A stretch of 64,000 nucleotides of DNA from Streptomyces sp. Edi4 (GCF_040253615.1 NZ_JBEJGY010000004.1:5456001-5520000), one strand, 5' to 3'; shown: positions 9,968 through 18,191, counted from the first letter of the stretch. Made by a program: numbers and translations. Notes: generated from the letters alone by a model not told the origin.

Positions 9968-10129
9968 CCTGAGCGGGCGTACCGGGTGGTGATCCGGTCA
10001 TACCGGGCGGGGGCCCGTGCGGGCCGGCCGCGTGCGCGCACGCGAAAGGCCCCGCCCAGGACTCCGGGGGTCCGGGCGGGGGCCATTCGTACGAGGGCCG
10101 GGGCCCCCGTGGCGCAGAAGCGGTGGGCG

Positions 10130-10372
10130 TCAGACGCCGATCTTCTGCTTGACCTGCGCGAGCGAGGGGTTGGTGAGCGTCGAGCCGTCGTCGAACAGGA
10201 CGGTCGGCACCGTCTGGTTGCCCCCGTTGGCCTTCTCCACGAACGTGGCCGACTCCGGGTCGTGCTCGATGTTGACCTCGGTGTACGCGATGCCTTCGCG
10301 GTCCATCTGCTTCTTCAGCCGCGTGCAGTAGCCGCACCACGTGGTGCTGTACATCGTCACAGTGCCCGGCAT
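10130..10372 (-). CDS. mrx1: Mycoredoxin 1
   Basis: Small (80 aa) glutaredoxin-fold oxidoreductase that reduces mycothiol mixed disulfides in actinobacteria. The active site WCGYC is at residues 12-16 and a cis-proline TVPTV loop near 54-58. The start ATG 10372 follows an AGGAG-type site on the minus strand. It is convergent with nudC and divergent from uvrD2; from recollection the same neighbours occur in M. tuberculosis. A SigR-type promoter lies upstream (see the separate entry), so oxidative induction is expected. Confidence 0.92.
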   Translation of the reverse strand: MPGTVTMYSTTWCGYCTRLKKQMDREGIAYTEVNIEHDPESATFVEKANGGNQTVPTVLFDDGSTLTNPSLAQVKQKIGV

Positions 10373-10441
10373 GTCTCTCGCGCTCCTCTTGATGGCTGAC
10401 TGGCGTGCGCGCCCCGCCGAATGCGGTTCCGCAGGGAGTGG

Positions 10442-10468
10442 AACGTACCGGAACCGGCCACCATTCCC
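10442..10468 (-). promoter_or_regulatory. Candidate SigR promoter for mrx1
   Basis: Reading the minus strand, GGGAAT (10468-10463) is followed by exactly 18 nt and then GTT (10444-10442). This fits the GGAAT-N18/19-GTT consensus of the disulfide-stress sigma factor SigR. The predicted start of transcription lies about 60 nt upstream of the mycoredoxin ATG. The same GGGAAT-N18-GTT pattern is present upstream of sigR itself in this window. Confidence 0.75.
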
Positions 10469-10680
10469 GCGCCACCCCCGTATGTGACCCAATCGCCATG
10501 ACGGGCCCTTCGGCCGGGTTCGGCACGGGCGGGAAGCGCCGGAGCCGGTGCCGCGGCGGGCGAGGGGCCGTGCGGTCTGCGTGCCAGGCATGAGCCCGAG
10601 GCCCCGGATTAGTACGACCGCGGCCGCCTCCTGTGGACAACGCGGCGCAACCGTCCCGGACGACCTGGCAGCATGGCGGG

Positions 10681-12873
10681 GTGACAGCAGCAACGCACTC
10701 CACTCCCTTCCCGCAGGTCCCCGAGACGGCCGACGCGGTGCTCGACGGGCTCGACCCCGAGCAGCGCGAGGCCGCGACGGCCCTGAACGGTCCGGTGTGC
10801 GTGCTGGCCGGCGCGGGCACGGGCAAGACCCGCGCGATCACCCACCGGATCGCCTACGGGGTGCGCGCCGGCATCCTCCAGCCCTCCAGCGTGCTGGCCG
10901 TCACCTTCACCAACCGGGCGGCCGGCGAGATGCGGGGCCGGCTGCGCCAGCTCGGCGCGGGCGGCGTCCAGGCCCGCACCTTCCACTCGGCGGCGCTGCG
11001 TCAGCTCCAGTACTTCTGGCCCAAGGCCGTCGGCGGCCAGCTGCCCCGGCTCGTCGAGCGCAAGGTCCAGCTGGTCGCCGAGGCGGCGGCCCGCTGCCGG
11101 CTGCGGCTCGACCGCAACGAGCTGCGCGACGTCACGGGTGAGATCGAGTGGGCCAAGGTCACCCAGACCGTCCCCGGCGACTACCCGGCGGCCGTCGCCA
11201 AGTCCCACCGCGACGCCCCGCGCGACCCGGCGGAGATCGCCCAGGTCTACCGGATGTACGAGCAGCTGAAGCAGGACCGAGGCGTGATCGACTTCGAGGA
11301 CGTGCTGCTCCTCACGGTCGGCGTCCTCCAGGACCGGCACGACATCGCCGACCAGGTCCGCCGCCAGTACCAGCACTTCGTGGTCGACGAGTACCAGGAC
11401 GTCAGCCCCCTCCAGCAGCGCCTGCTCGACCTGTGGCTCGGCGACCGCGACAGCCTGTGCGTGGTCGGCGACGCCAGCCAGACCATCTACTCCTTCACCG
11501 GCGCCACCCCCGAGCATCTGCTGAACTTCCGCACCCGCCATCCGAACGCGACGGTGGTCAAGCTGGTCCGTGACTACCGCTCGACGCCGCAGGTCGTGCA
11601 CCTGGCCAACGGGCTGCTCGCCCAGGCCACCGGCCGCGCCGCCGAGCACCGCCTGGAGCTGATCTCCCAGCGCCAGGCGGGCCCCGAGCCCGTCTACACC
11701 GAGTACGGGGACGAGCCGGCCGAGGCCGAGGGCGTCGCCCGGCGCATCCGCGACCTGATCGCCTCGGGCGTCTCGGCCGGCGAGATCGCCGTGCTCTACC
11801 GCATCAACGCCCAGTCCGAGATCTACGAGCAGGCCCTGGCCGACGCGGGCGTGCCCTATCTGCTGCGCGGCGCCGAGCGGTTCTTCGAGCGCCCCGAGGT
11901 CCGCGAGGCGGTCGTGGCCCTCGGCGGCGCCGCCCGGGCCGGCGACAACGACTCGCTGCTCGACGACGCGGTGGACCTGCCGTCCCAGGTGCGCGCCGTG
12001 CTCGGCACCAAGGGCTGGACGGCGAAGCCCCCGGCGGGCTCCGGCGCGGTCCGCGACCGCTGGGAGTCGCTGGCCGCCCTGGTCAGGCTCGGCGAGGACT
12101 TCGAGCGGGCGAAGCCCGGCGCGACGCTGTCCGACCTGGTGACCGAGTTGCGCGAACGCGAGGCCGCCCAGCACGCGCCGACCGTCGAGGGCGTCACCCT
12201 GGCCTCGCTGCACGCGGCCAAGGGCCTGGAGTGGGACGCCGTGTTCCTGGTCGGTCTCACCGAGGGCATGATGCCGATCACATACGCCAAGACGGACGAG
12301 CAGATCGAGGAGGAGCGCCGGCTGCTGTACGTCGGCGTCACCCGGGCCCGCGTCCACCTCGGGCTCTCCTGGTCGCTCGCGCGCTCTCCCGGCGGCCGGG
12401 CCTCGCGCCGCCCCAGCCGCTTCCTGAACGGCCTGCGCCCCGGATCCGGCTCGCGGGCGGCGCGCGCGGCGACCAGCGGCGTGGCGGGCGCGGCGGGCAC
12501 GGAGCGAGGCCCGGCCGCCCGCAAGCGCACCCGCCGGGGCCCGGTGCTGTGCCGGGTGTGCGGGAAGACACTCACCGAGGCCGGCGAGATGAAACTGATG
12601 CGCTGCGAGGACTGTCCGTCGGACATGGACGAGGCGCTGTACGAGCGGCTGCGTGACTGGCGCTCGCACCAGGCGCGGGACCTGGGCATGCCGCCGTATG
12701 TGGTCTTCACCGACAAGACGCTCATGGCGATCGCGGAGGCCGTGCCGTCCAACGGCCACGAGCTCGCGGTGATCTCCGGCGTCGGCGCCCGCAAGCTGGA
12801 CCGGTTCGGCACCGATGTCCTGGCCATTTGCGCAGGTGGTGAGCCTGGGGGAGACGACGAGGAGGGTTCCTGA
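10681..12873 (+). CDS. uvrD2: ATP-dependent DNA helicase UvrD2
   Basis: Superfamily 1A helicase, 730 aa, of the actinobacterial UvrD2 type. Walker A GAGTGKT is at residues 44-50; DEYQD and the ASLHAAKGLEWD motif follow. The family hallmarks are at the C-terminus: a tetracysteine motif (C624, C627, C642, C645) followed by an HRDC domain, about 648-726. GTG 10681 was chosen because the conserved N-terminus (MTAATHS) begins there; an in-frame GTG at 10633 would add 16 residues. It runs divergently from mycoredoxin and ends just before the wblC promoter. Confidence 0.92.
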   Translation: MTAATHSTPFPQVPETADAVLDGLDPEQREAATALNGPVCVLAGAGTGKTRAITHRIAYGVRAGILQPSSVLAVTFTNRAAGEMRGRLRQLGAGGVQARTFHSAALRQLQYFWPKAVGGQLPRLVERKVQLVAEAAARCRLRLDRNELRDVTGEIEWAKVTQTVPGDYPAAVAKSHRDAPRDPAEIAQVYRMYEQLKQDRGVIDFEDVLLLTVGVLQDRHDIADQVRRQYQHFVVDEYQDVSPLQQRLLDLWLGDRDSLCVVGDASQTIYSFTGATPEHLLNFRTRHPNATVVKLVRDYRSTPQVVHLANGLLAQATGRAAEHRLELISQRQAGPEPVYTEYGDEPAEAEGVARRIRDLIASGVSAGEIAVLYRINAQSEIYEQALADAGVPYLLRGAERFFERPEVREAVVALGGAARAGDNDSLLDDAVDLPSQVRAVLGTKGWTAKPPAGSGAVRDRWESLAALVRLGEDFERAKPGATLSDLVTELREREAAQHAPTVEGVTLASLHAAKGLEWDAVFLVGLTEGMMPITYAKTDEQIEEERRLLYVGVTRARVHLGLSWSLARSPGGRASRRPSRFLNGLRPGSGSRAARAATSGVAGAAGTERGPAARKRTRRGPVLCRVCGKTLTEAGEMKLMRCEDCPSDMDEALYERLRDWRSHQARDLGMPPYVVFTDKTLMAIAEAVPSNGHELAVISGVGARKLDRFGTDVLAICAGGEPGGDDEEGS

Positions 12874-12883
12874 AAACTCGTCG

Positions 12884-12923
12884 AAAAAATAGTTTGCGCC
12901 CGCCCCGGGGATCCCCATAGGTT
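12884..12923 (+). promoter_or_regulatory. WblC/WhiB7-type AT-rich promoter of the wblC leader
   Basis: AAAAAAT at 12884-12890 lies 3 nt upstream of a -35-like TTGCGC (12894-12899). After an 18-nt spacer comes the -10-like TAGGTT (12918-12923). An AT-rich tract just upstream of the -35 is the known requirement for WhiB7/WblC activation, where the RGRPRK AT-hook contacts DNA. Its position 10 nt after the uvrD2 stop and upstream of the leader ORF fits autoregulation of wblC. Confidence 0.7.
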
Positions 12924-13054
12924 CTTAACCACGGAAACGAGAGCTTCTCCGAAGCCGGGTCTCCGTGCTGTACTTAGCTGTACTTATCCGAATACGCATG
13001 GGACCAGGCCTTCGCGGGCCGAAGTCCCCGAGACGCCGAGAGGAGGCGAGACCA

Positions 13055-13408
13055 GTGGCCAGCTACATCAAGACCGACACCAGCTTCATCACCACCAAAG
13101 TGACCGTCCGCTCGGTCGTCGCCACCTGCACGCTCGGCTCTTCGTTCCAGGGCACCGGTATGTCCACCGGCGTCTTTGGTCTGCTCGGCCTCAGCGCTCC
13201 GGTTCCGGCTCCGATGGCCAGCCTTCCCGTGCGTGATGAGCGCAATGAGCGACCGATTTCGGCGTCGGCGGCAGCAGTAGCGAAGGGCAGGGCGAAGGCC
13301 CACGCCTTCGCGGCGGCCGGCGCGGGAGCGGGACAGCAGACGAAGCAGTACCAGCACCACACGATGTGGGCCTTCCGTGGGCTCGAACCCTGGAGTGATC
13401 CAGCCTGA
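13055..13408 (+). CDS. wblC leader ORF (uORF), 117 codons
   Basis: Reading frame starting at GTG 13055 behind a perfect AGGAGG (13041-13046, 8-nt spacing). It encodes MASYIKTDTS... and ends ...MWAFRGLEPWSDPA. No enzymatic domain is recognised. Its stop codon lies inside a small perfect hairpin, and a strong intrinsic terminator follows 24 nt later, all upstream of wblC. This arrangement matches the upstream ORFs that control whiB7/wblC by ribosome-dependent attenuation. It is therefore more likely a regulatory leader peptide than a functional protein. Automatic annotation would call it a hypothetical protein. Confidence 0.7.
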   Translation: MASYIKTDTSFITTKVTVRSVVATCTLGSSFQGTGMSTGVFGLLGLSAPVPAPMASLPVRDERNERPISASAAAVAKGRAKAHAFAAAGAGAGQQTKQYQHHTMWAFRGLEPWSDPA

Positions 13409-13420
13409 TTCGGATCAGGC
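13403..13420 (+). promoter_or_regulatory. Hairpin covering the uORF stop codon
   Basis: GCCTGAT (13403-13409), loop TCGG, ATCAGGC (13414-13420): a perfect 7-bp stem with the uORF stop TGA (13406-13408) in its 5' arm. A terminating or stalled ribosome must open it, so it could act as a sensor element upstream of the attenuator. Confidence 0.55.
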
Positions 13421-13431
13421 AGGCGCCTTCA

Positions 13432-13474
13432 GGGCCGCGGAACCCCACCCGGGATCCGCGGCCCTTCTGTTTGT
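13432..13474 (+). terminator. Attenuator terminator in the wblC leader
   Basis: Perfect 10-bp stem GGGCCGCGGA (13432-13441) / TCCGCGGCCC (13455-13464), 13-nt loop, followed by the T-rich tract TTCTGTTTGT. It lies between the uORF and wblC, as expected for a transcription attenuator. A further small hairpin GTCCC-GAAC-GGGAC follows at 13473-13486. Confidence 0.75.
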
Positions 13475-13583
13475 CCCGAACGGGACGGACGGAGTGAAGG
13501 GGGCCTCGGTACCAGCCGAAACCCGGCCGACCGGCCGGACCGACACAGCCGAACACAGCCGACAAGACGAGGTTGACATCACC

Positions 13584-13952
13584 GTGCAACTCGAAGCGCA
13601 CGCCCCGTCCGTACCGCCCGCCCCGACTCTTCCCCCGCCCGGTCTCACGGAGGACCCCGCCTTGACTCCCCTCACCGCGCTCACCGCGCTCGACGACGCC
13701 ATCGAGAACCTGGGCGTACCCGTCCCCTGCCGTTCCTTCGACCCGGAGGTCTTCTTCGCCGAGTCGCCGGCCGACGTCGAGTACGCCAAGTCCCTCTGCC
13801 AGACCTGCCCCCTGATGGCCGCCTGCCTCGCGGGCGCCAAGGAGCGGCGTGAGCCGTGGGGTGTCTGGGGCGGAGAGCTCTTCGTCCAGGGTGTGGTCGT
13901 CGCCCGCAAGCGGCCGCGTGGCCGCCCGCGCAAGAACCCGGTCGCCGCATGA
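13584..13952 (+). CDS. wblC: WhiB-family antibiotic-response regulator WblC (WhiB7)
   Basis: Iron-sulfur transcription factor that binds the principal sigma factor and activates multidrug-resistance genes when translation is inhibited. The 122-aa protein has the four cluster cysteines C49, C72, C75 and C81, the GVWGG turn at 93-97, and the RGRPRK AT-hook at 112-117, which is diagnostic of WhiB7/WblC among Wbl proteins. GTG 13584 was chosen to give the conserved MQLEAHAPS N-terminus; a weak GAGG lies about 11 nt upstream. It is preceded by a promoter, uORF and attenuator (separate entries). Its stop overlaps the next start as ATGA. Confidence 0.95.
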   Translation: MQLEAHAPSVPPAPTLPPPGLTEDPALTPLTALTALDDAIENLGVPVPCRSFDPEVFFAESPADVEYAKSLCQTCPLMAACLAGAKERREPWGVWGGELFVQGVVVARKRPRGRPRKNPVAA

Positions 13953-14272
13953 ACCGCCCGGGAACCATCGACCACCCCCGAACGAACGACCCCCAGAAGC
14001 AGGCCCCGATGACGACATCCGCCAGCGAGCCCACCGGCTCCGCGACCCCAGACTTCACCACCACCGGCGCGAACGAGTCGCGCCAGAACAGGACCCTCGA
14101 AATGCAACTCATGCCAGAAGCCCTGGCCCGTGCGCATATGCATCAGCGCCTGCGGGAAGCCGAGGTGGAGCGCCAGGCACTGCGCCTGGTGGCCGCCCGG
14201 CGACTGCAGCGCCGCGCCGAGCGCGCATCGATGCGTGCCCGCCGCGCGCTGGCGATGGCCGTCATGCACTGA
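13949..14272 (+). CDS. Small basic helical protein coupled to wblC
   Basis: 107-aa product of unknown function whose ATG overlaps the wblC stop (ATGA), so translation is coupled. The N-terminal third is Pro/Thr-rich and probably disordered. The C-terminal half (about 55-105) is a charged Arg/Ala/Glu-rich helix (LREAEVERQALRLVAARRLQ) with coiled-coil character. No known domain is recognised. The coupling suggests co-production with WblC; a role in the same stress response is inference only. Confidence 0.7.
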   Translation: MNRPGTIDHPRTNDPQKQAPMTTSASEPTGSATPDFTTTGANESRQNRTLEMQLMPEALARAHMHQRLREAEVERQALRLVAARRLQRRAERASMRARRALAMAVMH

Positions 14273-14340
14273 CAGCCCTCGCCCGGCCGGGCGGGGCCAG
14301 GAAACACCGAGCTGAAAACAGCGAGCGACAAACAGCGTGA

Positions 14341-14374
14341 CGCGGGGGCCGGTCCGAACGGACCGGCCCCCGCG
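14341..14374 (+). terminator. Terminator after the wblC operon
   Basis: Perfect 16-bp inverted repeat with left arm 14341-14356 (CGCGGGGGCCGGTCCG), a 2-nt centre and right arm 14359-14374. It lies 68 nt after the small coupled gene. Confidence 0.7.
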
Positions 14375-14442
14375 GTGCGTTGTGCCCCCCGGGGACCCGG
14401 GCGCGGCGGTATCGTCACAAGGTGGACGACCAGAATCGGCCC

Positions 14443-14613
14443 ATGGCCGAAACCATCGTGTGCTCCCACTGCGGGACCCCGGCTCCGGCCGAGGGTCCAC
14501 CGGCGACCTGGGTCTACTCGGTCGAGAACGGCAGCGGCCGCTACTACTGCGACGCCTGCGCCCGTGCCAACATCAGAGCCATCGAAGGCAGGCTCGACGC
14601 CGACTGGTGGTAG
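14443..14613 (+). CDS. Small zinc-ribbon-like protein
   Basis: 56-aa protein with two CxxC pairs, CSHC near the N-terminus and CDAC in the middle, arranged as a treble-clef or zinc-ribbon fold, and ending IEGRLDADWW. Function unknown. ATG 14443 gives MAETIVCSHC; an in-frame GTG at 14422 would add 7 residues. It is isolated between the wblC terminator and the convergent kinase gene. Confidence 0.7.
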   Translation: MAETIVCSHCGTPAPAEGPPATWVYSVENGSGRYYCDACARANIRAIEGRLDADWW

Positions 14614-14654
14614 CGCCCGGCCCCGCGAGCACAGCGGGCCCGGACCGCCGCCCC

Positions 14655-16091
14655 TCACGCCTCCTCGGCCACCACCGCCTCCTCGGCCACCACTGTCTCC
14701 CCGGCCGCCACCGACTCCTCGGCCGCCGCCCCTTCGGGTTCGGGCTCCGCCGGGTGGGGCACCTGCGCCACGAACCCGGGCAGCCACTCCTCCAGTTCGT
14801 CCCGCATACGGACCGTGGCCTCCAGTTGGCACAGCACGCCGATGGTGGACAGCGTCACGCGATGGATGAGGAGATAGGAGGGCGGCAGATTGAGCAGCTT
14901 GCCCAACTGGTGGGCGGGGGAGCGGGGATCGGCGATCCGGGCCGCCTGCCGGCGCATCCAGCCCCGGCTGAAGGTGAACTCCTCGGCCTGGGCCGGTTCA
15001 ATGATCGGCAGCAGATAATCGAGGACCGCGTCCGGGTCGAGGTCGATGGACTCCTTCACGAAGCCCTCCTCGCGCAGCATCGCGTAGACCGCCTCCGCGT
15101 CGCCCTCGATCGTCATGCGCAGCGCCGCGCCGATGGTCGCCGGGAGCCCGCCGGGCAGCCGGTCCACGGTGCCGAAGTCCAGGACGCCGAGCCGCCAGGG
15201 CCCGCCGGCCTTCTCGGGTGCCAGGAGCCGGAAGTTGCCGGGATGCGGATCGGCGTGCAGCAGCCCCGTCCTGGCCGGGCCCGAGAACAGGAACCTCATC
15301 AGCAACTGACCTGCCCTGTCGCGCTGTTCGGGCGTGCCGTCGCTGATCACCTCCGAGAGCGGTATGCCCTCCATCCACTCGGTCACCAGGACCTGGTCGC
15401 TCTGATGCACCACATCGGGCACCAGCACGCCCTCGTCCCCCGCGAACTCTGCCGCGTGCTCCCGCTGCGCCCGCGCCTCCAGGCCGTAGTCCAGCTCCTC
15501 CGAGACCCGGTCGCGCAGCTCGGCGATGAGCGGCTTGATGTCCATCCCCGGGATCAGCGGCCCCAGCAGCCGGGCGAACCGGCTCAGCTGGGTCAGATCC
15601 GACAGCAGCGCCTCGCCGGCCCCCGGGTACTGCACCTTGACGGCCACCTCGCGCCCGTCGTGCCAGATCGCCCGGTGGACCTGCCCGATCGAGGCGGCGG
15701 CCGCCGGCTTCTCATCGAACTCCAGGAACAGCTCGCGCCAGTCGGGGCCCATCCGTTCCGCGAGGACGGCATGGACCGTGCGCGTCGGCATCGGCGGCGC
15801 GGCCTCCTGGAGCTTGGTCAGGGCGGCCCGATAGGGGCCCGCGACCTCCTCGGGCAGGGCCGACTCGAAGACGGACAGCGCCTGCCCGAACTTCATCGCG
15901 GCCCCCTTGAGCTCGCCCAGGACCTTGAAGAGCTGGTCGGCGGTGCGCTGCTGGAGCTCGCGGGCCACCAGCTCCGCGGACTTCCCGCCGATCCGCTTAC
16001 CCAGGCCCCAGGTCGCCCGGCCCGCGAAGCCAAGTGGCAGTGCGGCCAGCTTGGCGGTCCGGGTGACCGCCTTCCGGGGAAGATCAGACAT
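14655..16091 (-). CDS. ABC1/UbiB-family atypical protein kinase
   Basis: 478-aa member of the ABC1/AarF/UbiB family of protein-kinase-like ATPases, linked elsewhere to quinone and lipid metabolism. Family signatures visible: KFGQ motif (67-70) in the N-terminal extension, the Ala-rich AAAASIGQVHRA loop that replaces the glycine loop, VAVKVQYPG with the ATP lysine, HADPHPGNF catalytic loop and LDFGTV metal motif. The C-terminus (after about 445) is an acidic Ala/Glu/Val repeat and is dispensable-looking. ATG 16091 has GGAGG five nt upstream. A homologue next to whiB7 is also found in mycobacteria (Rv3197). The substrate is unknown. Confidence 0.88.
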   Translation of the reverse strand: MSDLPRKAVTRTAKLAALPLGFAGRATWGLGKRIGGKSAELVARELQQRTADQLFKVLGELKGAAMKFGQALSVFESALPEEVAGPYRAALTKLQEAAPPMPTRTVHAVLAERMGPDWRELFLEFDEKPAAAASIGQVHRAIWHDGREVAVKVQYPGAGEALLSDLTQLSRFARLLGPLIPGMDIKPLIAELRDRVSEELDYGLEARAQREHAAEFAGDEGVLVPDVVHQSDQVLVTEWMEGIPLSEVISDGTPEQRDRAGQLLMRFLFSGPARTGLLHADPHPGNFRLLAPEKAGGPWRLGVLDFGTVDRLPGGLPATIGAALRMTIEGDAEAVYAMLREEGFVKESIDLDPDAVLDYLLPIIEPAQAEEFTFSRGWMRRQAARIADPRSPAHQLGKLLNLPPSYLLIHRVTLSTIGVLCQLEATVRMRDELEEWLPGFVAQVPHPAEPEPEGAAAEESVAAGETVVAEEAVVAEEA

Positions 16092-16131
16092 GCGCCCCTC
16101 CAAGTCCCAGACAGCCACGCCCTCGCAGGCG

Positions 16132-17265
16132 CTACCCGGCCATTGTGTCGTGTGAGCCCGCCACCCCCGAGGCCTGCACCCCCCGAGTCTTTCCGGCGGC
16201 GCCGCAGAAGCAGCCGCTGTGCGGCCCCACCGGGGCGGACCGCCAGTCGAGGTGGGGCAGCGACGTCTCCCACCGGCTGCCGGTGCTCGCCGGAAGATCA
16301 CCGTCGAGGAAGGCCAGGGCGTGCGCGGCCGCGAGCCCCGCGACGGCGGTCGCCAGTGCCAGGTCACAGGCCGGCACGGCGGCCCGGTGCCGCCCCGAGC
16401 GCCACTGCGCGAGCAGCCGGGGCCAGCCCGGATCGCGCTCGGTCCGGGTCAGCGCCAGGCATCCCGCGCACCCGGTGCCACCCGGCAGGACCAGCGGGCC
16501 CACTACCCCCGTCGTCTCCACAACTCCCGCGTACAGATGGGGAATTCCGGCCCGGACCCAGTCCTGCGCGTCCACCGCGTTCGGCGCGTGGACATCGAGG
16601 GGTTCGCGCGGGGCCACCACGATCAGGGAGAGCGACGTCCGCTCCGGGTCCCGCCCCTGGCGCGGCGTGGGACCCGGCGCGGCGCGCCGCACCAGCCGGG
16701 CGGCCGCCGCCGCGCGCCGCTCGCCGACCGCCTGCTCCGCGAGCCCGCCCGGCGCCACGTCACCCGGCTGTACGGAGCCCCCGTCCAGCGCGTCGACCCG
16801 GCCCACCCCCGAGCCCGAAAGCACGGCGGCGATCATCGCGCCCACCCGCCCGGCCCCGCGCACCTGGACGCGTATGGCGCCGCGCGCCGCGAGGCGTGCT
16901 GTCGCGGCGCCCGGCTCCGCGTGCAGGAGGGAGAGGGACGCCAGATCCGGCCGTAGTCGCTCCAGCGCCTGCGTCCGGGCGCGCAACGACTCGGCCTCGG
17001 GGCCGCCGGCCGCCGCGTCGTCCACCACGCCGGCCGCCGTCAACCGTGTGATCAGTTCGTCCACTTGGGCCGGTGGCAGATCCAGGGCGCGCGCCCGCTC
17101 GTACAGGAGGGCCAGGCCCTGGGTGCCGTCGAGCAGGTCGAGGAAATGCCCCGTCGCCGGATCCACCGGCGAGAGCACCACCGCCTGCGCGGGAGTGATC
17201 CCGAACTGTACGGTCGCCCGGTCGCGCCAGGCCCGGCGCAGCGCCGGCTTGATCATCGGATGCAT
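16132..17265 (-). CDS. ThiF-like / TOMM-type adenylyltransferase-fold protein
   Basis: 377 aa. A Rossmann segment resembling E1/ThiF enzymes (GAGRVGAMIAAVLSGSGVG followed by VDALDGG) lies around 135-165. The preceding 130 residues look like the small winged-helix domain found in leader-peptide-binding cyclodehydratase partners. CAGC and CFC cysteine pairs may bind zinc. It is annotated in related genomes as a ThiF-family or TOMM precursor-binding protein, but no precursor peptide or cyclodehydratase is seen nearby. ATG 17265 was taken; ATG 17256 is possible. It lies 40 nt upstream of the kinase gene on the same strand. Confidence 0.65.
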   Translation of the reverse strand: MHPMIKPALRRAWRDRATVQFGITPAQAVVLSPVDPATGHFLDLLDGTQGLALLYERARALDLPPAQVDELITRLTAAGVVDDAAAGGPEAESLRARTQALERLRPDLASLSLLHAEPGAATARLAARGAIRVQVRGAGRVGAMIAAVLSGSGVGRVDALDGGSVQPGDVAPGGLAEQAVGERRAAAAARLVRRAAPGPTPRQGRDPERTSLSLIVVAPREPLDVHAPNAVDAQDWVRAGIPHLYAGVVETTGVVGPLVLPGGTGCAGCLALTRTERDPGWPRLLAQWRSGRHRAAVPACDLALATAVAGLAAAHALAFLDGDLPASTGSRWETSLPHLDWRSAPVGPHSGCFCGAAGKTRGVQASGVAGSHDTMAG

Positions 17266-17490
17266 GGTCCAACCCCCGTCGTCGTGTCCGCGTGAGCCGC
17301 CTCGGCACCCGCCCGTCCACGGGCCGTCGTGCGGCATGAGGCCAGCGTGCACGGTCGCGCCGAGCGGCGTGAAAAGTTGTCCACAGGCAGGGGGTATTAG
17401 TCATTCAAATGGTGCGGCTCAGCGGATGGATCATGGCTCAACCGCCCCGGAGGCGGGACTTCCCCCACTGACAGCGGGTAACGTCGGGGC

Positions 17491-18087
17491 GTGCCCGCCG
17501 ACCCGCTGCAGAGTGCCGGAAGCCCGCCGCGCCGCCCGACCGGCCTGCCGCCACGCGGCCCGGTGACGAGCGCGGTCGAGGTGCGCCGCAGCGCCCGGCG
17601 CAGCAGGACCGTCTCCGCCTACCGCGAGGGCGACCGCACGATCGTGCTGATCCCGGCCCGGATGTCCGAGGCCGAGGAGCAGCGCTGGGTGACGGTGATG
17701 CTGGACAAGCTGGCCGCCCAGGAGTCCAAGCGCATGCTGGGCGACGCCGAGCTGACCGAGCGCGCCGAGCGTCTGTCCGCGCAGTACTTCCAGGGCCGTG
17801 CCCGCCCCGCCTCGGTGCGCTGGGTGACCAATCAGAACACCCGCTGGGGTTCGTGCACCCCGGCCGAGGGCAGCATCCGGCTCTCGCACCGATTGCAGGG
17901 CATGCCCGAGTACGTCGTCGACTATGTGCTCGTCCACGAGCTCGCGCACCTCCTCGTGCCAGGTCACGGGCCCCGGTTCTGGCAGCTGCTCGACGCCTAT
18001 CCGCGCACCGAGCGGGCCCGTGGCTACCTCGAGGGCGTGGTGGCCGCCGCCCGCCTCCCGCACCTGCCCGCCGCGCGCGAGGAGTAG
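17491..18087 (+). CDS. YgjP-like M48-type metallopeptidase
   Basis: 198-aa zincin with HELAH at 149-153 and the third ligand H159 in PGHGPRFW, plus the conserved NTRWGSC segment at 116-122. This is the YgjP/WSS1-like (DUF45) arrangement. Substrate unknown; eukaryotic relatives cleave DNA-protein crosslinks. GTG 17491 is the first start; GTG 17563 (M25) is an alternative. Divergent from the ThiF-like gene, with 225 bp between. Confidence 0.8.
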   Translation: MPADPLQSAGSPPRRPTGLPPRGPVTSAVEVRRSARRSRTVSAYREGDRTIVLIPARMSEAEEQRWVTVMLDKLAAQESKRMLGDAELTERAERLSAQYFQGRARPASVRWVTNQNTRWGSCTPAEGSIRLSHRLQGMPEYVVDYVLVHELAHLLVPGHGPRFWQLLDAYPRTERARGYLEGVVAAARLPHLPAAREE

Positions 18088-18191
18088 GTGTCGACGGTTG
18101 TGTACCGAATGTGCCGCGGCTTGGCCGATTGTCCGGGGCAGCCGTTAGCCTGGCGCGACGCAATCACCTCGGGATGGGGGACGGTCGGTAC

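Noticed and set aside
10609..12918. 769-codon minus-strand frame
   Set aside because: Antisense to uvrD2, whose motifs are complete.
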